The notes under the pieces were generated by a model that was not told the origin of the DNA, did no database searches, and saw nothing but the letters and a program-made list of their open reading frames with translations. Positions 10,707-18,520 of a DNA stretch of 42,154 nucleotides are shown one piece after another. The DNA is from Gammaproteobacteria bacterium (GTDB taxonomy: Bacteria > Pseudomonadota > Gammaproteobacteria > Pseudomonadales > Oleiphilaceae). Location of the stretch: assembly GCA_030427465.1 (NCBI GenBank), contig JAUIAZ010000003.1, forward strand, positions 1 to 42,154, read 5' to 3'. The position numbers were made by a program, and so were the translations under genes. How positions within the stretch are numbered: the first letter of the stretch is position 1; each line of letters starts with the position of its first letter.

Positions 10707-11246
10707 GTGGATGGAGCCAGACTGATGTTGCGCATTACCCGAAAACTGGATAAGCCGCTGGTATCTGTGGATGGGCCCGCCAGCCAGGCGGTCACTCTTT
10801 CTTTGCCCTATGACGACAGAAAGCGCGGTCGCCTGAGTTGCACCCTGAGTGATGGCCGCGCAGCAGGGCTCTTTCTTGAGCGGGGCCGGACACTGCTTGA
10901 CGGCGATCTGCTGCAAGCCGAAAACGGTGAACTGATCCGTATACAGGCTGCCCCGGAACCGGTGGTCGAAGCCCACGCCGATGACTGGGAATCGTTTGCC
11001 AAAGTCTGCTATCACCTGGGCAATCGCCACGTACCACTGCAGATCGGTCAGCTCTGGCTGCGCTTCCAGCCCGACCACGTACTTGAAGACATGGTTCAGC
11101 TGCACGGCCTGAGGACCGGGCAAGCGCTGTCGCCTTTCCAGCCGGAATCCGGAGCCTATGGCGCACATGCTCACGGACACTCACATGAGCATCCGCATGG
11201 GCACTCACATGAGCACACCCATGAACATTCGCAGGGGAACTCATGA
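10707..11246 (+). CDS. ureE: Urease accessory metallochaperone UreE
   Basis: YHLGNRHVPLQI motif and His-rich C-terminus HAHGHSHEHPHGHSHEHTHEHS. Confidence 0.95.
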   Translation: MDGARLMLRITRKLDKPLVSVDGPASQAVTLSLPYDDRKRGRLSCTLSDGRAAGLFLERGRTLLDGDLLQAENGELIRIQAAPEPVVEAHADDWESFAKVCYHLGNRHVPLQIGQLWLRFQPDHVLEDMVQLHGLRTGQALSPFQPESGAYGAHAHGHSHEHPHGHSHEHTHEHSQGNS

Positions 11247-11920
11247 GCAGGGGCAGCTCCCAGGCCCTGCTCAGGCTCCTGCACCTTTCCAGCCCGGCTT
11301 TGCCTGTGGGCTCTTTTGCCTTCAGCCAGGGGCTTGAATGGGCAATTGAACAGGGTGCCATTGATCAGGAAGAATCCCTTTACGAATGGTGGCACGGACT
11401 GCTCACCGAGGGCCTGGCCTATACCGATATTCCCGTGCTGCTGAGGCTGCACCGCGCTTTTGCCGGAAAGCGAACAGATGAAGCACAGCGCTGGAACCGC
11501 GAGGTGCTCGCCATGCGGGAAACGGCGGAATTGCGCGAGGAAGACCTGCAGGTCGGCCAGGCACTGATCAAGCTTCTCGAATCACTGGGAATCGATGAGG
11601 CTTGTCACTGGAGGCGATCGCCTACCAGTTGGCTGACCGCCTGGAGCCTGGCCGCCACACAGTGGCAGATTGACGAGAGAGACAGCGCCCTTGGTTTTCT
11701 CTGGGCCTGGCTGGAAAACCAGGTCGTCGCCGCAGGCAAAATTCTGCCGCTGGCCCAGACACCGGCGCAACGCTTGCTGATGCGTCTGGAGCCTTCAATT
11801 CTGCAGGCATGGGAGGCCGGCAAGCTTTGTGAAGACGAGGATATCGGTCAGTCACTGCCTGGCTGGGTACATGCCTGCGCCCGACACGAAACACAGTATT
11901 CACGACTATTTCGATCCTGA
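11243..11920 (+). CDS. ureF: Urease accessory protein UreF
   Basis: LLHLSSPALPVGSFAFSQGLEWAIEQGAI; overlaps ureE by 4 bp. Confidence 0.95.
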   Translation: MSRGSSQALLRLLHLSSPALPVGSFAFSQGLEWAIEQGAIDQEESLYEWWHGLLTEGLAYTDIPVLLRLHRAFAGKRTDEAQRWNREVLAMRETAELREEDLQVGQALIKLLESLGIDEACHWRRSPTSWLTAWSLAATQWQIDERDSALGFLWAWLENQVVAAGKILPLAQTPAQRLLMRLEPSILQAWEAGKLCEDEDIGQSLPGWVHACARHETQYSRLFRS

Positions 11921-11941
11921 TATGAACTGGATGAGGACAAT

Positions 11942-12559
11942 ATGAGTAATCAAACCCTTCGCGTCGGTATCGGCGGCCCGGTCGGCTCCGGCAAAACGGC
12001 CCTGGTTTCCGCGCTCTGTAAAGCACTCCGCGAACGCTACAATATCGCCGTGGTAACCAACGACATCTACACGCAAGAAGATGCCCAGTTCCTGATCCGT
12101 CACGAAGCCCTGTCAGAAGACCGGATTCTGGGGGTGGAAACCGGGGGTTGTCCGCATACAGCCATCCGGGAAGATGCTTCGATGAACCTGGCGGCGATTG
12201 ACCGGCTGCACGAGCGTTTCGAAAACCTGGACATGATTCTGGTGGAAAGTGGAGGTGATAACCTCAGCGCCACCTTTTCACCCGAACTGTCAGATCTCAC
12301 GCTTTATGTGATTGATGTCTCTGCCGGTGACAAGATTCCCCGCAAAGGAGGCCCGGGCATTACCAAATCCGATCTGCTGATCATCAACAAGACCGATCTG
12401 GCTCCCCTGGTGGGTGCCTCGCTGGAGGTGATGGACCATGACGCACGCAAGATGCGAGGAGACAAACCGTTTATCTTCAGCAACATGAAATCGTCTGAAG
12501 GCTTGCAGGAAATCATTGCATTTATTGAAGACAAAGGCATGCTGAGATCCGCCGCCTGA
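11942..12559 (+). CDS. ureG: Urease accessory GTPase UreG
   Basis: [51 protein letters not shown]. Confidence 0.97.
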   Translation: MSNQTLRVGIGGPVGSGKTALVSALCKALRERYNIAVVTNDIYTQEDAQFLIRHEALSEDRILGVETGGCPHTAIREDASMNLAAIDRLHERFENLDMILVESGGDNLSATFSPELSDLTLYVIDVSAGDKIPRKGGPGITKSDLLIINKTDLAPLVGASLEVMDHDARKMRGDKPFIFSNMKSSEGLQEIIAFIEDKGMLRSAA

Positions 12560-12587
12560 TTCAACCCATTCAACAGGAACTGTTATT

Positions 12588-12818
12588 ATGTCTAAAAATC
12601 TGATTCAAAAAACTGCTGTGGCGGGAAGCCCGCTCTGGCTCATGGCCTCTGTGCAGACTTTTGCCCACTCTGGGCCACACGCCGATCATTCCGGTTCCCT
12701 GCTCAGCATGCTGGTGCACTTCTTCAGTGAGCCCGATCATGCCCTGATGCTGTGTGGCTCGGTAGTCATCGGAGCCGTCATTGCTTATCGCTGGCTGAAG
12801 CGCAAGCAAGACTCATGA
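12588..12818 (+). CDS. Small secreted/membrane protein, His-rich (HSGPHADHSG), urease-operon associated
   Basis: 76-aa ORF directly downstream of ureG; signal-like N-terminus, His cluster, C-terminal TM; ATGA overlap with pdxH. Confidence 0.7.
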   Translation: MSKNLIQKTAVAGSPLWLMASVQTFAHSGPHADHSGSLLSMLVHFFSEPDHALMLCGSVVIGAVIAYRWLKRKQDS

Positions 12819-13456
12819 ACCTCGAAGATATCCGTAGGAACTACACCCAATCCGGGTTGCTCGAGTCTGATCTTGACCCCAGCCCTTTTGAACAGTTCAG
12901 AAGCTGGTTGCAGGTGGCTGTAGACACCAATCTCAACGCTGACCCCACGGCCATGACCGTGGCCACCGTGGGCGAAGATGGCCGCCCGAGCCAGCGCGTC
13001 GTTCTGTTGAAACAGATGGATGACAAGGGCTTTGTTTTCTATACCAACCTGGGCAGCCGAAAAGCACGCGAAATAGGCGGAAACAATCAGGTTTGCCTGC
13101 ACTTTGCCTGGCTGCCACTGGAGCGTCAGGTCATCATTTACGGCAAGGCAGAACCCCTGTCGATTGCAGAAGTCACGCGTTACTTCGTAACCCGGCCCAG
13201 AGACTCACGTATTGCGGCCTGGACCTCCCGCCAGAGCCACAAGATTGGTTCCCGGCATTTGCTGGAAACCGCATTCCAGCAGATCAAACATCGTTTTCAC
13301 GAAGGTGAGATTCCGCTGCCCTCTTTCTGGGGCGGGTTCCGGGTCGTTCCCAGCGACATCGAGTTCTGGCAGGGTCGCGAAAACCGTCTGCATGATCGCC
13401 TTATGTATCATCGGCAAGCAGATGACAGCTGGACCATTGAAAGGCTCCAACCCTGA
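12815..13456 (+). CDS. pdxH: Pyridoxamine 5'-phosphate oxidase
   Basis: ADPTAMTVATVGEDGRPSQRVVLLKQMDDKGFVFYTNLGSRKAREI...FWGGFRVVPSDIEFWQGRENRLHDR; start at 12815. Confidence 0.95.
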   Translation: MNLEDIRRNYTQSGLLESDLDPSPFEQFRSWLQVAVDTNLNADPTAMTVATVGEDGRPSQRVVLLKQMDDKGFVFYTNLGSRKAREIGGNNQVCLHFAWLPLERQVIIYGKAEPLSIAEVTRYFVTRPRDSRIAAWTSRQSHKIGSRHLLETAFQQIKHRFHEGEIPLPSFWGGFRVVPSDIEFWQGRENRLHDRLMYHRQADDSWTIERLQP

Positions 13457-13478
13457 GTCATGTGGTTTATCCCCTGCC

Positions 13479-14132
13479 GTGCTGGCCGTTTTCATCGGCT
13501 GTGCGGCTTCCCTGGGTGCCGTGCTCAGCTACCTGCTTTCAGCAGCCTATGGTCACGTAGACTGGTGTGTACCCTTCTGGGAGAGTTGCAGTTCCATCAG
13601 CAAGGCGGGCCGCAAGCCACCCGCCTTTTTCGTGTTCAAAGCGTTTTTTCTGCCCGTCGCGGGACTCATGCTGGTTTACTGGCCTCTTGTCGAAATCTGG
13701 CTGCGGCATCTGGAGGGGCGTAGCACCGGCATCAGATCCTGGTTGACCGGATTGGGCGGCATCGCGGCTCTGGCCCTGATTCTCTATAGCACCATGCTGG
13801 GTGCCGTGGGTCAGCTCTATCAACTGCAACGCCGCATCGGCATCATACTGTTTTTCGGGTTCACCGCCTTTGCCCACCTGATCATGCTGCACCGGCTCTG
13901 GCGTCTGCCAGGCCCCCTGCGCCCGCCATTCACGAATGTACAGCTGGCGCTTTCACTCCTGTTGCTCATGGGCGGGCTGGCCAACTCGACCCTTGCGGTC
14001 GTTATGGGTGATGATTTTGACCGGCTGGAAGATGCCATGGAATGGTGCTTTGCCCTGGTCATGATCAGTCAGTTTGTGGTCACCGGGCTGGCCTGGCGGG
14101 CCAGTGGATTTACCCTGATGCCCACCCGATAA
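13479..14132 (+). CDS. Frag1/DRAM/Sfk1-like multi-TM membrane protein
   Basis: Hydrophobic multi-TM ORF (AAYGHVDWCVPFWESCSSISKAGRKPPAFFVFKAFFLP); in-frame GTG at 13479, exact start uncertain. Confidence 0.6.
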   Translation: MLAVFIGCAASLGAVLSYLLSAAYGHVDWCVPFWESCSSISKAGRKPPAFFVFKAFFLPVAGLMLVYWPLVEIWLRHLEGRSTGIRSWLTGLGGIAALALILYSTMLGAVGQLYQLQRRIGIILFFGFTAFAHLIMLHRLWRLPGPLRPPFTNVQLALSLLLLMGGLANSTLAVVMGDDFDRLEDAMEWCFALVMISQFVVTGLAWRASGFTLMPTR

Positions 14133-14144
14133 GCTGAATGTGAT

Positions 14145-14423
14145 TCAGGCGGTGTAGCGTGTAACGCGATTGCGTCCATCAATAAAATCCACCTCAAAAA
14201 GACGGAATGGACGTGAGCGCCGAACCTTGCTGGTGAAGGCGATAAAAGCATCCAGGTCTCCACTGTCTCCACTGTCTCCTCGGACTCCACGCTTGAGCGC
14301 ATGGTTCTTACTCAAGATGTCTTCCCAGAGCACAGGAGACAACATCAATGAAAGGTCAATGTTCATCAGGTCTGCAAAGGCCTGATTGCAATACAATAAT
14401 CTTTCGTTGCAATCGAACTCTGC
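14145..14423 (-). pseudogene. PAS-domain remnant (truncated sensor gene)
   Basis: Minus-strand reading EFDCNERLLYCNQAFADLMNIDLSLMLSPVLWEDIL...FRLFEVDFIDGRNRV, bounded by an in-frame TGA at 14424-14426 and by a stop at 14145. Confidence 0.5.
14256..14280. repeat. Short tandem repeat (GTCTCCACT, about 2.8 copies)
   Basis: gtctccact gtctccact gtctcct inside the PAS remnant (encodes RGDSGDSGD on the minus strand). Confidence 0.85.
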
Positions 14424-14512
14424 TCAATAACCGAGTTGGTGACTAAACTTCGAAATAGCAGTTACCTTTTCTATACACAGGTACCCGCCCCCCCCCGAAC
14501 CACGGTGGTATA

Positions 14513-15343
14513 TTGTTGATTTTTGGTCATCGGAATGTGCCACAAGTGAAACGTGTAGCCTGGCAATCAGGGTCAGCAAGAGGCTTACGGGTTCGGCCCC
14601 TGCCCCTTAGTGTGGTCGCTTTTATCATCTGTACACTGCCTGGACTGGCCCAGTCCGGCCAAGTGCTCGACATTGCTGAATGGCCCCCTTATATCACCGA
14701 GTCTGCAGAGGGTGGTGGTCTGCTCTCACAGATTACCGTTAGAGCCCTGGCAGAAAGCAATATTGAATCCCGGCTGGTCTTCAAGAGCTGGCCGCGTGTG
14801 ACTTTTGATATTGACAACAATCAAGCCGTCTCTTTCGGTTGGATTCCCAATACCGAGCGCCAGCAAAAATGGTTGTACTCGGACATCATTCTGGAGGGCG
14901 TGACCGGCTTCTTTTACCATCAGGAAAATCCGGTTACATGGCAATCATTGGATGATCTCAGTAACAGAGTGATTGCCGTCTCTGCAGGCTACAGCTACGG
15001 TGATCGTTTTGACAGCGCTCGGGGGCGCCTGACATTGCATGAAAACAATAATGATCTGACCAACCTCCGCATGCTGATTCGCCAGCGTGTAGATCTGGCC
15101 ATCATGGACCCCCTGGTCGGCCGATTTCTGATTGACAAACATATTGACGATGAACAGGCCGAAACGCTGATCTTTGACTGGGACAACCCGGTCCATCGGT
15201 ACACCCTGCACCTGGTCTGTTCACGCCAGTCAGAATCCTGTGAGTCACTGATCACTGACTTCAACTCGGGCCTTCAGCGCCTGCGGGAAAGTGGCGAGTA
15301 CAAAGCCATGCTGCGCTCTGCCTATGGGCCGGTCATGCCCTGA
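14513..15343 (+). CDS. Periplasmic substrate-binding protein (SBP_bac_3-like)
   Basis: Signal-like segment then LDIAEWPPYITES...ITVRALAESNIESRLVFKSWPR...RVDLAIMDPLVGRFL; start codon uncertain (TTG/GTG). Confidence 0.75.
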   Translation: MLIFGHRNVPQVKRVAWQSGSARGLRVRPLPLSVVAFIICTLPGLAQSGQVLDIAEWPPYITESAEGGGLLSQITVRALAESNIESRLVFKSWPRVTFDIDNNQAVSFGWIPNTERQQKWLYSDIILEGVTGFFYHQENPVTWQSLDDLSNRVIAVSAGYSYGDRFDSARGRLTLHENNNDLTNLRMLIRQRVDLAIMDPLVGRFLIDKHIDDEQAETLIFDWDNPVHRYTLHLVCSRQSESCESLITDFNSGLQRLRESGEYKAMLRSAYGPVMP

Positions 15344-15432
15344 TTGTCATAGAAGCGTCACCTCCTGTTCATAACTCCTGACTACCATTAGAAATTAGTT
15401 AGCGAGTAAAACAATAAAGGAGCAACGCACCT

Positions 15433-16017
15433 ATGAGAAAAGTGGTTTTAGCTGGCGCAGCCGTTCTCACTCTCGCCCTTAGTGGCTGTCAGCAGCACTA
15501 CACCAAAGAAACGCAAACTAGCACCACAGCACCTGCCGAGAACAAAGCGGCTGCCCTGTCTGCCGAACAACCCAAATCACTCTACGAGGCCCACCAAGAC
15601 GGTCGCATCTATCTGTTCTATGATCACGAGTTGTTCATGGACTTCATGAAAACTGGGCACACCGCTTACATGTTCAGCCGTATCGGTGCCGGTCCCGGAG
15701 GCGAGACGATGGTGTTTGCCCTGACGGATGCCGACAAGAAAAAACGCAGCGGCATCACAAGCGTTGAACTGGTCGACGGAAAAATGATGCCTAAAGCTTT
15801 CTATGGCGAAACACTGCATGATGGGCGCGTTTATGTATTCACCGACTACGAACTGATGCAGAGCTTTCGGAGAACCCATGAAGCAGCCTACCGCTACACC
15901 GATATTGGTTCAGGCTACGGTGGCAAGACTGTTGTCTATGTTCTGACCAAAGAAGCGAGTAAGGAAAAACCAACGGCAGCCATAGCCATGTTTAAAAAGC
16001 ACATGGCAATGCAATAA
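15433..16017 (+). CDS. Lipoprotein with internally duplicated domain
   Basis: Lipobox LALSGCQQ; repeats DGRIYLFYDHELFMDFMKTGHTAYMFSRIGAGPGGETMVFALT / DGRVYVFTDYELMQSFRRTHEAAYRYTDIGSGYGGKTVVYVLT. Confidence 0.85.
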   Translation: MRKVVLAGAAVLTLALSGCQQHYTKETQTSTTAPAENKAAALSAEQPKSLYEAHQDGRIYLFYDHELFMDFMKTGHTAYMFSRIGAGPGGETMVFALTDADKKKRSGITSVELVDGKMMPKAFYGETLHDGRVYVFTDYELMQSFRRTHEAAYRYTDIGSGYGGKTVVYVLTKEASKEKPTAAIAMFKKHMAMQ

Positions 16018-16142
16018 GCCTGCAGCCAGAGCGGTCAGTTCAGACACACGGCGGGCCGCTCCGTCTTCTGCAAATCAGACCCTGACAAATGGCTCCCCAG
16101 TGTCCACCACCTGGCCTTGCTAGAGGTCCCAGGCTTATCATC

Positions 16143-18395
16143 ATGCTGGCGATTCTGACTTGCCTGTCTGCCTGCAACTCTCTTTTCACCTTTCCGGTTG
16201 AGCGCTCACAGCAGGAACGCTTTGCCATGATTCCGGTCACTGACGCGCCTGTTAAGGCGCCGCTGCGCATTTACTGGGACGAGCATGCCATTCCCTTTAT
16301 CGAAGCCGAACACGATGAGGACCTGGCTTTTGGTATTGGCCTGGTTCATGCCCACCTGCGCTGGGGCCAGTTGGAGATGCTGCGTCACCTCTCACAAGGC
16401 CGTATCAGCGAACTGGCCGGCCCGATTCCCCAGCTCGCAAGCATTGATCAGGGCATCCGCACAATCAATTTATGCGCCGCTGGTGAAGCCAGCCTGAAGG
16501 TCATGCGAGCGGAAAGCCGCCAATGGCTCAACGCCTACCAGAATGGCCTGAACTGGTACATCAGTCACCAAACAACCCGACCTGTCGAACTTCAGTTTTT
16601 TGACCTCCAAGCTCAGCCTTTTTCTCAGCGGGACTTGCTATGCATAGCGCGTCTGGCCTCTGCTGATTTATCCTGGGGCACTTACTTTAAGTACCTGAAA
16701 ATGGCGGAGCAGTACCCTGACTGGCAAACTGCCTTCAAACACTCTCTCACCAAGTTAAGCAGCGATTCAGCCAGTTACCGCAGCGTCTCATCTGGCGAAC
16801 TGGGAGACCTGCTGCAGCAGGTCAGCAAATCTGGCAGTAACTCGGCCGTTGTGGCCGGCTCCCGATCCGAGACAGGGAGTGCTTTGATTGCCAATGATCC
16901 ACACGTTGGCCTCATGCTTCCCAACTTCTGGCTGCTAATCGGACTGAAATCCCCTTCCTACCATGCTGTCGGGTTAATGATTCCTGGTGTGCCGGTACTG
17001 GGTGTTGGCCGGAATACCGATATCGCCTGGGGCGGAACCAATATGCGAGCGATCAGCAGTCACCTTTACGATGTCACTGATCTGGCGGCTGAACAGATCC
17101 AGTCCCGGACTGAACGCATCAAGCGGCGTAACTGGTTTGGCAAGGAAGTCCAGATCCGCGAAACCGAATTTGGCCCCATACTGACTGACATCCCCTATTT
17201 TGACCCGGATAAATCCACTCGTACGCTGGCTATTTCCTGGCTGGGTCGGAACGGTTCTGATGAGATCGGTGCTTTCCTGGATGTTGCCCGCGCCAGGAGT
17301 TGGCTCGAGTTCCGGAATGCTTTTGACTCTTACCAGGTTTCAGCCATGAACATGCTGTATGCCGATCGTCATGGAAATATCGGATTCGTACCCGCCTATG
17401 GTTTGCCTGTCCTCAAGAATCCTGAGCAAACACTTGACCTCGTAAAGACTCGAGACAATCCGGTTGTAAACATAAGAAAACCGGGGCAGCAGCCCAACCC
17501 CTTCAACCCTCCATCGGGCTATATCGCCTCGGCCAACAACAAGCCCTTCGCCTCCACCGACATTCCCTATGCCTACGGGTATGCCAACAACGATCGCTTC
17601 GAACGCCTGGAGGCTCTTCTCAAGGAAGACCCCAGGATCAGCGTTGACAGTTTAAAGGCTTTACAACTGGACACTTACTCCAGAAATGCCCATCAGTTGA
17701 CAATGCTTCTGACCGATCATCTGCAGCTAGATGACTTTGGTGAGCAGCAAAAACTGTTCAGTCTACTGCATGAGTGGGATGGCCATTTCAGCCAGGACAG
17801 CCGTGGCGCGGTAGTGGCTGAAACCGTGCTCTACTATGCCTGGCAGTCTTATATCAAAGAACGGGCGCACTCACCGGCCATGCAAGCCTATCTGCAGGAC
17901 TATGGGAACTGGAAACCCGAGTTACTCGCCTGGATCGGGCTCAAGACAGAAAAAGAGCTCCTTGAGCTGATGCAACAGTGGCTGCAAAAGGCCAGTCCCC
18001 ATGTTCAAAAGTATCCAAGCTGGGGCGACTTTCACCGGCAACGACAGATTCCGATGCTAGGCCTGATTCCTGTTATCGGGTCTCGATTTTCGCTGCCCGA
18101 TTACTCACAGAACGGTAGCAATGACACCCTGAATAAAGCAGGACGACCATTCAGTCCCGAGCAGCAGTTTGTCACCTATGGGGCAAGTGCCCGACATATC
18201 AGCGACCTTTCGGCCCCCAACGAAAACTACTTCGTGCTGCACGGGGGGCAGGATGGCTGGCTGATGAACCCCAACCTGGCCGACCAGACCCGCCTCTGGC
18301 GAGATGGGCAGTATATCCGGATACCGCTGGAAATCAGCGCAGTAGAACGTCAGTTCAAGCGCCATGTAACGGTGCTCCGGCCCGCTAATCCCTGA
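16143..18395 (+). CDS. Penicillin acylase family protein (Ntn hydrolase, S45)
   Basis: IPFIEAEHDEDLAFGIGLVHAHLRWGQLEMLR; GSNSAVVAGSRSETGSALIANDPHVGLMLPNFWLL; lipobox CLSAC at N-terminus. Confidence 0.93.
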   Translation: MLAILTCLSACNSLFTFPVERSQQERFAMIPVTDAPVKAPLRIYWDEHAIPFIEAEHDEDLAFGIGLVHAHLRWGQLEMLRHLSQGRISELAGPIPQLASIDQGIRTINLCAAGEASLKVMRAESRQWLNAYQNGLNWYISHQTTRPVELQFFDLQAQPFSQRDLLCIARLASADLSWGTYFKYLKMAEQYPDWQTAFKHSLTKLSSDSASYRSVSSGELGDLLQQVSKSGSNSAVVAGSRSETGSALIANDPHVGLMLPNFWLLIGLKSPSYHAVGLMIPGVPVLGVGRNTDIAWGGTNMRAISSHLYDVTDLAAEQIQSRTERIKRRNWFGKEVQIRETEFGPILTDIPYFDPDKSTRTLAISWLGRNGSDEIGAFLDVARARSWLEFRNAFDSYQVSAMNMLYADRHGNIGFVPAYGLPVLKNPEQTLDLVKTRDNPVVNIRKPGQQPNPFNPPSGYIASANNKPFASTDIPYAYGYANNDRFERLEALLKEDPRISVDSLKALQLDTYSRNAHQLTMLLTDHLQLDDFGEQQKLFSLLHEWDGHFSQDSRGAVVAETVLYYAWQSYIKERAHSPAMQAYLQDYGNWKPELLAWIGLKTEKELLELMQQWLQKASPHVQKYPSWGDFHRQRQIPMLGLIPVIGSRFSLPDYSQNGSNDTLNKAGRPFSPEQQFVTYGASARHISDLSAPNENYFVLHGGQDGWLMNPNLADQTRLWRDGQYIRIPLEISAVERQFKRHVTVLRPANP

Positions 18396-18520
18396 ATTCA
18401 GATACGAAGGGCTGACTGAGCCCGGGTTATCCCCTGCCCTGTCATCCACCGGAAACAAAAATGCCACATCGTCTCGCTAGGCTAAGAATCCCTCCTGAAA
18501 AAAACCAACAAGGAAAACTC

